Of a stretch of 64,000 nt of DNA, positions 38,272 to 48,040 are shown piece after piece. The notes under the pieces are model-generated. The model was not told where the DNA came from and made no database searches. It saw nothing but the letters and a program-made list of their open reading frames with translations. The DNA comes from Calendula officinalis (taxonomy: Eukaryota > Streptophyta > Magnoliopsida > Asterales > Asteraceae), in the NCBI GenBank assembly GCA_963853835.1, contig OY970832.1, forward strand, positions 41,448,063-41,512,062, read 5' to 3'. Made by a program: the position numbers and the translations under genes. Positions within the stretch are counted from its first letter, which is position 1; each line of letters begins with the position of its first letter.

Positions 38272-40025
38272 CCCAAATTTTGACACGTTAATCACAAAGA
38301 AAAACCCACTGAGTTGACCGAGTGGACTGAGTTGACCCGAAATATTGATCGGGCCAAGGCTCGAACTTGGCCCAACCCGATTTAGCCCATTCGGCCCATT
38401 TGATCCTTAAACCCTAATTGGGCCAAGCCCATTTACTTGAGCCCAATCTGACCCAAAAGCCCTTTGGGCCGAGCCCATATTCGGTCCAAATCGGACCCAA
38501 ACCCGAATACCTAATCGGGCCAAGGCCCGTACTTGGCCCAATTCGATCTATCTTAGTCCATCGGGCCCAAACCTTAGTTGGCCCATTAGTATCCAAGCCC
38601 ATTTGGACCAAAGCCCAAACCTTTGGCCCACTTATACCCAAACCGAACCTATTGGGCCCAAGCCAAATCCATGGCCCAACTCTATTGGACCTAAGCCCAA
38701 TATGAGGCCCAAGTGGCCCACCTACTGGCCTAGTAAGCCCACCTAGGCCCAATAAGCCCACTTAGGCCCAACCTAGGCCCATTAAGCCAAAACCATTTCA
38801 TTTCATATCATTTCATTTCAAGACCCATTTCATTTCATAACATTTCATTTTGAAACCCATTTCATTTCATTTTATAAAGCCCAATGCATTTCATTTCATT
38901 TCATTTTGTTAAAGTCTAATAACCCAAGTTCATTCGATGTCACAAAACATACAACATAACATTAAACGTATATCATATATCTTATATTATAGCTAGAATC
39001 GCCTGTGTTAGCTTAGTCTAATTAGAAAGTTATATCGTTTAGGAAGCTAGGAGCCTTTGAAGGATTCCTCTGTCCTAATTGTCGCTAAGCTTTGCCCAGG
39101 TGAGTCCACAGACCCCTTTTTACTCTTTTTACTGCGTTTACAAACTATTGGGGTGGAAAACATAAACAAACGCTACTATTTTATTATGACTGTACAACAA
39201 CATTTACATTTTCATCATCGCGTTGGTATGACAAATGATTATTATGCTGGAATAAGGTGCCAGCAATCATTAACTAGTGGATCTAGACCATGGATATGCA
39301 GATAGTACTATTGGCTGACACTCATCCTCCCAACGATATTTGATCATTGCTGGTTTATCCAGTGCTACCGGGAGTGTATATCCATAAAAAAATGATAACA
39401 TACTGGAGTTGAAGTGTTGATTGTGGAGTTAAGGGTTGGTATATTAACCCAAGAGCCTTGCAAACTGTTGGGGATACGGTCATGCGATGTCAAACATAAC
39501 TACTTATTCTACACATTTTCATAAACAAAACTAGTAATTGTAGATTCTTCTAGAATTACACTTCACTTTTCATATTTACTTCTCATATCATATGAGTGTT
39601 GAACCTTATACTTTTCAGTCATAAACTCATTTTCATAACAAACATTTTTGGTAGCAAAACACTTTACTTTGACAACAAACATTAACCTTGTGGATTCACT
39701 CAACATTATTGTTGACCCTTTTATATTTATGTTTTTCCAGGTGATTAGGTGCACAGTGAGACTGGAGGATATGAGCAGTAAATTGTCGTGAGCCATGAAT
39801 GAACATTTAAGTTTACGAACAATCACTTCATTTCCAAAACTCCCTATTTTTAGTCACTACTATTTTTGGAAACTTTCCATTTTTAGAAGGTAAACCATTT
39901 TTACTATGTTATTTACGTGGTTGTTTGTTTACTTAATTTTTGCTACGTAATCATGAACGTTACACCTCCGTTCTTCCGCAAAACATTTTAAATGAAGTAA
40001 AACTCATTTTTGGCGGGGTGTAACA
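38272..40025 (+). repeat. Truncated 5' LTR
   Basis: Corresponds to 45056-53573 of the 3' LTR without the LINE. About 970 bp of LTR start are missing, replaced by satellite. It contains dense GGCCCA/AGCCCA tracts (38340-38790), a CATTTCATTTCAT simple repeat (38795-38915), and a candidate intron. Overlapping 115- and 95-codon ORFs arise from the Pro/Gly/Trp-rich reading of GGCCCA repeats and are not genes. Ends GGGGTGTAACA. Confidence 0.88.
39100..39740 (+). other. Candidate intron in 5' LTR
   Basis: Donor CCCAG|GTGAGT at 39099/39100; acceptor TTTATGTTTTTCCAG|GT ending at 39740. The interval is 641 bp. The twin in the 3' LTR (52703-53290) has the same sites but a shorter interval. Confidence 0.45.
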
Positions 40026-40976
40026 GAATGGTATTAGAGCTTAAATTATAGTGAATTAGCAAGCCTAGTCTATAACTACAAAAGATTTTTGGGAAAAACA
40101 AAATGTTTACAAAACAAATGTTCATGGCACGCTGAGTCTCATATCCCGAAGTTTCATTGTTCTTAGATTAGAACATTGCCTTAGTTAGTATTGCCTTAGA
40201 GTAATATTTAGCATATCGTCTGAGTGCCTAATTTTATGTTCTATCAGTATTGCGACTTATTACCAGAATGTCGTTATCGAGTGTTATCGATATTTCATCC
40301 GACTCCGAATATGATAGTGATCAGAGTATTACTACGCCTAGAAGTATTCCTTCGTCTCTAGTTGTTCAATGGCATCGACGACCAAGAAGACGTTCTATCC
40401 CTATTATCACAAATGGTCCTCCAACGCCAGCTATTGGCCAACTTCCAATTTTGTTTCGTAAGTTTGAGGGCGGTATTTTTATTCGTGCCTACGCCTACGA
40501 AGTCGCGTCGTAATTTAGTTCCAAGAACCCCTCGATGACAAGAACCAGTACCAGAACCAGAACCAGTATCATAATCATAACTAGAAGAAGACGATGAGTC
40601 GTCGCCGCGCGTCTAATTCAACTTTTCATTATCCAAATATTTTATGTTCTAAACTGTTTTAAAAATTAGTTTTACTTAGTTACTTTCTTGTTACCTTATT
40701 TGGCTGGATGTGTCATTCTTTTCAAAACTTAATCATTAGGAAACGTTTTTAATAAAAGTCTTAATTTATTAATTAAAAAGATCATCTTATTTTGATTATT
40801 TAAAAATTTCTTTCATATTATAATGAGTAATTTCCTTATTTAGTGTCTACACTACTACTACTATTACGTCTACTACTACTACTACGACTATTGTATCTAC
40901 TTTTCCCTATTTCTTTTAAATATTTCTACTATGTCTACTATATAAAAATTTCTTTCTTTAAATTCTCTTCATCGTC
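40026..40976 (+). other. Primer-binding site, leader and degenerate gag start
   Basis: TGGTATTAGAGC (40029-40040) is a one-base variant of the tRNA-iMet primer site. An 87-codon ORF at 40250-40513 with a Ser/Asp-rich start may be the N-terminus of gag, but I cannot confirm it. Low-complexity (ACT)n sequence lies near 40850-40890. Otherwise nothing is recognisable. Confidence 0.6.
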
Positions 40977-41530
40977 TTGTCCCACATATCCTTTTCCTTG
41001 AGTTTAAGCGAATTGAGATATATCTACGGTCTACAAGATCTCGTTCGTACTCACGTCACTGCCGCTCAGCCTATGACATTTGAAGATGATGTGAATCTAG
41101 CAACAAGACTGATAGATGATGCTTTTAGAAGTGGATCGTTTAAGGACCAATTGGTTGTCTCTAGTAAATCGTCTGAAACCTCTAGCAACGACAATGGGAA
41201 GCGTTACTACAACAATCAACAAACTACAAAGGGAACAAGTATCAGAAGACCAAGAGCTATGCCGCCTCCAACTAGAGCAACAACAGTCACTACAACTAGT
41301 CGAACCCTGATGCAAAACCGTATGCTGGAAGCAATTCCAAGTGTAACAAGTGAAATTGGCATCATGATGGTCAACGTAAGAAGTATTATAGATGTGACCG
41401 TTGGGGACACAATTTCATAAAGTGTACGTCTAATACTCCTCCAAAAGTTCTCGTCTATTACGAGTGTGGTGACTCAAAACACTATCGTAACCATTGCCCG
41501 AAGATCAGCAACAACAATAACAACGCCAGT
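40977..41530 (+). pseudogene. Chromovirus gag C-terminal remnant
   Basis: The segment YIYGLQDLVRTHVTAAQPMT followed by an Ala/Thr linker resembles the end of the Tekay-type capsid domain. Two damaged zinc knuckles follow in another frame near 41393-41515: CDRWGHNFIKC, and ECGDSKHYRNHCP lacking its first Cys. Gag would coat the RNA in the particle; this copy cannot be translated intact. Confidence 0.7.
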
Positions 41531-41576
41531 CGTTAACAACCACAATGCGAACAACAACAATGATCGTCAGAATATT

Positions 41577-41720
41577 CGTGGTCGAGCGTTCGTCATTGGT
41601 GCTCAAGAAGCTCGCGAAGATCCCAATATGGTTACTAGTACGTTTATTATCAACAATTATTTTGCTTCTATTTTATTCGATTTGAGAGTTTTGTATCGAC
41701 CGACTTTAAAAGATTCTTAG
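41577..41720 (+). pseudogene. Chromovirus protease remnant
   Basis: GRAFVIGAQEAREDPNMVTS followed by FIINNYFASILFD is the conserved start of Tekay-type aspartic protease. Immediately after ILFD the reading frame is lost and the D-S/T-G active-site triplet is not present, so the remnant is inactive. Confidence 0.78.
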
Positions 41721-42009
41721 ATATCGAATCATCTCGTTTAGAGGTCAGTTGTGAGATTGAATGAGCAGATGGCAAGTTATTAAGTCTAGTGAGATTTTCT
41801 TAAAAGCTGTAAGCTTGACCTAGACAACCATATATTTGAGATTGACCTTGTGCCTGTAGGGCTAGGTAGTCTTGATATCGTCATAGGGATTAATTGGTCA
41901 TCTAAAAACCATGCTCATATATTACGCTACAACAAACAAATTCGAATCCCTTTATCCAAAATAGAAACATTAATAATTCAAGGTGAACATATATCATAAC
42001 CATAATTAC

Positions 42010-42785
42010 TATGAAAGTCCCAAAATATCTTCATAAAGGATGCCAAGCCTTTCTTGCTCATGTCGTTGACAAGCAGTCCAAAGATCGTAACATCGAGGAC
42101 ATTCCTTTCGTTCGTGTTTTTCCTAACGTTTTCCTGGCAAATTGCCTGGACTGACACCTCAGTGACAAGTTGAATTCTGCATCGTTTTGATTTCAAAAAT
42201 TCACTCCTATTGGACGTTCTCCTTATCGTCTTGCACCGTCTGAAATGCAAGAACTTTCTTCTCTAGTACAAGGACTCCTTGATCTTGATTTCATTCGACC
42301 GAGTTTCTCATCCTGGGAGCTCCGGTCCCTTTTCGTTAAAAAGAAAGATGGTTCAATGAGGATGTGCATTGACCATCAACAATTGAATAAAGTTACCATT
42401 TAAAATCATTATCCTCTTCCCCGCATTGATGATCTATTCGACCAACTCCAAGGATCGAGTTCTACTCCAAGATCGATTTTCTGTTCAAGCAATATCTCGA
42501 CAAATTCGTCCTCGTCTTCATAGATGATATTCTCATCTATTCGCGAACAAGAGAAGAGCATAAAGAACACTTAAGAATCATTCTTGAGTTGTTGGAGAAA
42601 GAGAAGGTGTATGCCAAGTTGTCCAAGTGTGAATTCTAGTTGCGTGAAGTACAATTCCTAAGGCTTGTCATCAACAAAGAAGGAATCCACGTTGATCCTG
42701 CAAAGATCGAGGCTATTAAAAATTGGGAAGCTCCAAAGACCCCAACAGAAATTAGACAATTTCTTGGTCTTACTGGCTATTAGAG
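42010..42785 (+). pseudogene. Reverse transcriptase remnant with central deletion
   Basis: Recognisable pieces are PIGRSPYRLAPSEMQEL, a VKKKDGSMRMCID segment, NHYPLPRIDDLFDQLQGS, then FVLVFIDDILIYSRTREEH and EGIHVDPAKIEAIKNWEAP with EIRQFLGLTGY. The palm region between the LQGS segment and the IDDILIYS motif, which normally includes the GYHQ and PFGLTNAP stretches, is deleted near 42480. Several stops interrupt the frame (for example near 42155, 42190, 42403 and 42639). The remnant is non-functional. Confidence 0.88.
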
Positions 42786-42799
42786 AAGGTTCACTAAAA

Positions 42800-43300
42800 A
42801 ATTTCTTGAAGATGGCTAAAGAGTTAACAGTGTTGACGCAAAAAGATGAGAAGTTGTCTGGGGCGAAAAAGAAGAATCGGCGTTCCAAACCCTAAAATCC
42901 AAATTATGTTCCGCGCCAATCTATCTCTTCCCGAAGGAACCGACAATTTTGTAGTTGCTGTGATGCTTCGCACCAAGGGCTAGGCTGTGTATTGATGGAA
43001 AATGACAAGGTGATCGCCTACGCCTCTCGACAATTGAAGATTCACAAGAACTACACAACGCATGATCTCGAGTTAGGTGCCGTGGTGTTCGCATTGAAGA
43101 TTTGGAGACATTACCTCTACGATACCAAGGGCATGATATTTACCGACCACAAGCGTCTACAACACATATTCGATCAGAAAGAGCTCAACATGAGATAGCG
43201 CATATGGGTAGAGTTGATAAATGATTACAACTGCGAGATCAAGTATCATCCTGGTAAAGCTAACGTCGTAGCTGATGCCTTAAGTCGGAACGAGCAGCCC
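42800..43300 (+). pseudogene. RNase H remnant of gypsy pol
   Basis: Read in several frames: a Thr-Gln-Lys-Asp segment, then VIAYASRQLKIH, THDLELGAVVFALKIWRHYL, TDHKRLQHIFDQKELNMR and IKYHPGKANVVADALSRNE. These are the standard Ty3/gypsy RNase H landmarks. A TAG stop interrupts at 43196-43198, right after QKELNMR. Confidence 0.9.
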
Positions 43301-43499
43301 AAACCTCGTCGTGTTCGAGCTCTGTCGATTTCCATTCTTGCTAATCTATCCTCCCAAATTCATAAATTCCAAATTGAAGCCTTGAAGATAGAAAACATGA
43401 AGAGGGAAGCTGTACGTGTTTTGGAGAAGCAACTAGAAGTAAAGGTGGATGGAAGCCTATACTTTATGGATCATATATGGGTCCCTAATCATGGAAGTG

Positions 43500-44030
43500 T
43501 TCGATTGTCATCCTATACGAAGCTCACAAGTCCAATTATTCGATTCATCCCGGTACTGGCAAGATGTAGAGAGATATCAAAGAATATTATTGGTGGCCTA
43601 ACATGAAGAAAGAGATTTGCAGTCTACATCATCAAATGTCTAACGTGCTTGCAAATGAAAGCTAAAAATAAAAAACTGTCTAGTTTTCTACAACAATAGA
43701 GATCCCTGAATGGAAATGGGAACAAATCTCAATGGATCTCATAACCAAGTTACCTCGAACGTCTGGTGGTCATGTTACAATTCGCGTAATTGTCGATCGT
43801 ATAATCAAATCAGCTCACTTTATCGCGAACAAGGAAACTGATCAAATGGAGAATCTGACAAGAATCTACTTGAAGAAAGTTGTATGTCGGCATGTAGTGC
43901 CAACATCTATCATATCTAATTGCGTCAGTCATTTCACTACTCGTTTTGGCAATTGTTGAAATATTCTCTCGGTACTCGCATCGATATGAGTACTTCCTAT
44001 CACCCACATCTATTTCTCGTTGTCTCTCCT
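43500..44030 (+). pseudogene. Integrase remnant (N-terminal and catalytic part)
   Basis: YYWWPNMKKEI, then WKWEQISMDLITKLPRT with the first catalytic Asp, VDRIIKSAHFI, and a degraded second block ending HFTTRFG. The frame then shifts through a RYSLGTRIDMSTSYHP-like segment, and the rest, including the catalytic Glu region and any chromodomain, is gone. Zinc-binding residues are incomplete and stops occur near 43665-43690. Confidence 0.87.
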
Positions 44031-44046
44031 ATTCGTTCTTTGTTTT

Positions 44047-44082
44047 AAATTTCGGGACGAAATTTCTTCAACCAGGGGAGAG
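44047..44082 (+). promoter_or_regulatory. Pre-LTR hairpin and polypurine tract
   Basis: AAATTTCG-GGA-CGAAATTT (44047-44065) is a perfect 8-bp stem. It is followed by ACCAGGGGAGAG (44071-44082), the polypurine tract, directly before the LTR start TGTGACAAC. Equivalent stems with different bases lie before the other chromovirus 3' LTRs. Confidence 0.7.
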
Positions 44083-44137
44083 TGTGACAACTCGACATTT
44101 TGGGTATGTTACTATTTCATTTTTACTTTCTATATTT

Positions 44138-44320
44138 AGAAAGTTTCTATTTTTAGAAACTTCTCATTTCATATCATTTCTAATTTTAGAAAGTTTCTAT
44201 TTTTAGAAACTTTCCTCATTTCCCATCATTTCTAATTTTAGAAAGTTTCTATTTGTAGAAACTTTCCTCATTTCATATCATTTTAGTATTTAGAAAGTTT
44301 CTATTTTTAGAAACTTTCCT
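44138..44320. repeat. Four tandem hairpins in LTR upstream region
   Basis: GAAAGTTTCTA-(5 nt, TTTTT or similar)-TAGAAACTTTC-like palindromes start near 44138, 44188, 44240 and 44292, so the period is 50-52 bp. They are separated by TCATTTCATATCATTTC-type spacers. They lie in the region missing from the truncated 5' LTR. Confidence 0.75.
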
Positions 44321-45446
44321 CATTTCGTTTCATTTCCACTTTTGGCATCCAAACACATAACTAGTTCACCGAACATTTAAATTTTCACCATACATTAGTG
44401 TTTGACTATTTTAGTCAACACAACATCTTATATTACTTGTGGTGATAATTTTTACTTCAAAACATTTCTAATAATGATATTTAAGTAATATTTAATCAAT
44501 AAATCAAAATAATTAACGAAATGTTACTCGTAACGAATTTTATTCCAAACCGACACATGAATTGTTGTCCCAATCATAAAGGTGCCGAACCCTCTTCTTG
44601 GCCTCCATAATTTCGTCCCACCACCTTTAGGTGGTGTGGTTATCTTCTTTTGAATGTGTAAGAGTTATCATTATCCTAATCTCAATTTATTTTAAGATTA
44701 AACCCGATCGTAATCTCTTTTCGAATTTTGAACGAATCATTATCAACTCAAACCCTAGTTTCTTCCCACTATAAACTCCAAAGCTTACACCCTATTTGTT
44801 CCTTTGATGATTTCGTCCAAGAAGCTCCACACTCACCAATCTCGAGTTCAAACCCAAGTAAATCCGCAGCCCCACTCCTTCGTTTCGACCCCGTTCGCAA
44901 AGGTATACCGAAATACTATCGTTTTAAATTGTTTTTCTTTTCGTGTGTGCATGGTCTCCATGCATGTGTACGTGCTTGATTTATAATCTTTTCGGTATTG
45001 TTAAATTGTTGTTATTGTTCATTTTGTAAAAACCGAATTATAAACCCTTTTAATCCCAAATTTTGACACGTTAATCACAAAGCAAAACCACACAAAACTC
45101 TAAAATTCATAGTTTTTGGAATTCGTTTGCCTCATTTTTGACCTAAAAAACCGGTTAAAACCCTAAACCGAACCCAAGCCGAAAACCCTAACATTGAACC
45201 GGATCTTGAACACTAACTCGCTGAGCTGACTCGGTGACCCATTGAACCGGACCCAAACTCGAATACCTAATCGGGCCAAGGCCCGTACTTGGCCCAATTC
45301 GATCTATCTTAGTCCATCGGACCCAAACCTTAGTTGGCCCATTAGTATCCAAGCCCATTTGGACCAAGGCTCAAACCTTTGGCCCACTTATACACAAACC
45401 GAACCTATTGGGCCCAAGCCAAATCCATGGCCCAACTCTATTGGAC

Positions 45447-45459
45447 CTAAGCCCAATAT
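45447..45459 (+). repeat. Target duplication of the LINE, left copy
   Basis: CTAAGCCCAATAT, identical to 52294-52306. It lies next to the T-rich (poly-A on the minus strand) end of the LINE. Confidence 0.93.
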
Positions 45460-45532
45460 TTTTTTTATTTATTAATTTTTTTTTTTTATAAAGGGCTAAG
45501 CCCGGCAAACATTAAGACATCAAAAAGAATAG

Positions 45533-46648
45533 TTATTTACAAGACAAAGATGGGTAAAAATACCACATCTTGAAAATAACTACTTGGCCTCCCAAAACAT
45601 GCTTTGGGAATAAGACCAACAAAAGAAATATAACACTATAACCTATCACATTTGAAATGCTAAAAACCATAAGTCTACAAAAAATAGTATCATCCGGATG
45701 GCAAAACTTATCAAAATTGCCAATAGCTTCTAAGATTGCCTTCCTTCCACCAAAAGCATCTTCATTAGCCTTCAAGAACCTATCATAATCCGGATCCAAA
45801 GTTGACCACCACAAAGTCAAAATTGCCAAACAATGCTCAAAACTATGGGCATTTCCATCAAAACAGTTTGAGTTGAGGGAAATGCAGAATGTTGACTCAG
45901 TGAAAGTCAACATCCTCATAGTATCTTCAAAAATGTAATCCCAAGAACACTTCACGGCATTTGACCCATGAAAAGTCAAAAACCCCTTCAAAACATCACC
46001 ACTGTTATAAAACACCACCTTTGACCAAATAATCCTTAAACCCATAACAGCCTTTGACCACAGAAAAGTCAAATACAACAAAATCCAGTTTTTAAGCAGA
46101 TTGGTCCACGGATTAAGACACAATTTTGACTTAATGAAAATAAAAATTGCATCCATAATGGCATAACAATGTGTCAAGCCATTACAATCACTAGTAACAA
46201 TTTCAGTAATTAAACCAAAACAGGGCCACTCAAAAGTCCTGATTAAGAAACTGTACCAAAACATAAAGTAAATAGTTGACTTTAAAAAAGTCAGACCTGC
46301 AGTTTTCCATTTTCCAAGCTTAGACCACCAAATCCAAGGCTTCCAAACACTAACAATCTGCATCAAGCATGGAGAACTAAAAACCCTAAGAAAATTGGCC
46401 ATATCACATATTTGACCGAAATTGTCCTGACTATGACCAGTATCTTTGATTAGGTTTACAGTCCACCATATACCACTATTGACTCTGCATTCCAACCAAC
46501 TACTCAGCTGCCCATAAATCCTCCTCACAGCAGCCTTGAAGCCTCCATAATCTGAGAAAACTTTATCCAGAATCCAAGTGATAAAAAATTGACCTACAAA
46601 AAATATAACACAAACACTGCAGCTCACATTTTGATTGCACAAAAATAA
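45533..46648 (-). other. 3' tail of the LINE with TTGAC...GTCAA palindromes
   Basis: Beyond the end of ORF2 and the tandem duplication. TTGAC-N9-GTCAA recurs at 45802-45820, 45892-45910, 45961-45979 and 46054-46072, with an imperfect copy at 46276-46294. An open frame of 532 codons runs through it and the neighbouring duplicate on the minus strand. It resembles no protein I know and spans the UTR, so I do not call it a gene. Confidence 0.6.
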
Positions 46649-48040
46649 AAAATTTCGACTTTCCTTTATGCAGTGTAGCCCAAAGCAGTTGTTGGTATAA
46701 AGGCCCAACAGGCCATATCTTGTATAAAAATTCTGGAAAATCACCAAGAATCCAGAAAAATGAAGAACAATATCCCAATACTGCATAAAGAAAACCAGCT
46801 TTAACAAGCCACTAGAAATACCCAAATTGCCTCTCTGCAGCTCAAAAACAACTAAAAAACCTTGAAACTCAAGAATTTTCCTGCTGTGACTTTGGAAAAT
46901 AATATCTCCATCATAGAAATTCCAAAAAATTCCACAAAAATTATGGAAAAATCCAGAAAAATGCCAAGAGTCACCATAAAAAATATCAAAAAATCTATAT
47001 AAAAGACCATAGTACCCCTCTTTTAACAGAAATAACCAAATAAATAGGAGTTCACTAAATATTAGGTTAATCCATCTCCACTTCTGATTAATCTTTAACA
47101 TTATGACATATAAAAGGTGTAAACTCCCCATCCTTAATCAGGGAAAAATTCCAAATCTCAGCTGCTAATTTAGACTGTTGAGTACTTCTGATATTTAATC
47201 CCATTAGCCTCATTCTAACAGAATTTTTTATCAAATCACATACACACTCAACAGGCCTCTTATTGTTTTGGAACATTCGCATATTCCTTTCCTGCCATAT
47301 GTAGTAAACAGAAGCTGCTAAGACCAACCTCTGAATGATGCTCCAAAATTTCGACTTTCCTTTATGCAGTGTAGCCCAAAGCAGTTGTTGGTATAAAGGC
47401 CCAACAGGCCATATCTTGTATAAAAATTCTGGAAAATCACCAAGAATCCAGAAAAATGAAGAACAATATCCCAATACTGCATAAAGAAAACCAGCTTTAA
47501 CAAGCCACTAGAAATACCCAAATTGCCTCTCTGCAGCTCAAAAACAACTAAAAAACCTTGAAACTCAAGAATTTTCCTGCTGTGACTTTGGAAAATAATA
47601 TCTCCATCATAGAAATTCCAAAAAATTCCACACAAATTATGGAAAAATCCAGAAAAATGCCAAGAGTCACCATAAAAAATATCAAAAAATCTATATAAAA
47701 GACCATAGTACCCCTCTTTTAACAGAAATAACCAAATAAATAGGAGTTCACTAAATATTAGGTTAATCCATCTCCACTTCTGATTAATCTTTAACATTAT
47801 GACATATAAAAGGTGTAAACTCCCCATCCTTAATCAGGGAAAAATTCCAAATCTCAGCTGCTAATTTAGACTGTTGAGTACTTCTGATATTTAATCCCAT
47901 TAGCCTCATTCTAACAGAATTTTTTATCAAATCACATACACACTCAACAGGCCTCTTATTGTTTTGGAACATTCGCATATTCCTTTCCTGCCATATGTAG
48001 TAAACAGAAGCTGCTAAGACCAACCTCTGAATGATGCTCC
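46649..48040 (-). repeat. 696-bp tandem duplication in the LINE 3' part
   Basis: 46649-47344 and 47345-48040 are nearly identical. Each unit holds the last part of ORF2 (from SIIQRLVLAASVYYIWQERN to the stop after FICHNVKD) plus about 440 bp of 3' untranslated sequence. Only the unit nearer the ORF2 body is in frame with it. Confidence 0.93.

Noticed and set aside
38414..38761. Overlapping 115- and 95-codon ORFs on opposite strands
   Set aside because: Both are translations of the GGCCCA repeat tract in an LTR; the Gly/Pro/Trp-rich composition follows from the repeat.
40250..40513. Independent small Ser/Arg-rich gene
   Set aside because: It lies between the primer site and gag of the chromovirus and is more likely degenerate leader or gag start.
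44138..44320. Heat-shock elements (GAA/TTC inverted pairs)
   Set aside because: GAA and TTC are separated by three bases (GAAagtTTC) instead of the two required, so they are treated as plain hairpins.
45533..47131. 532-codon minus-strand open frame
   Set aside because: It runs through the LINE 3' untranslated region and a duplicated block, has no recognisable domain, and its start is only the copy of an ATG in the UTR repeat.
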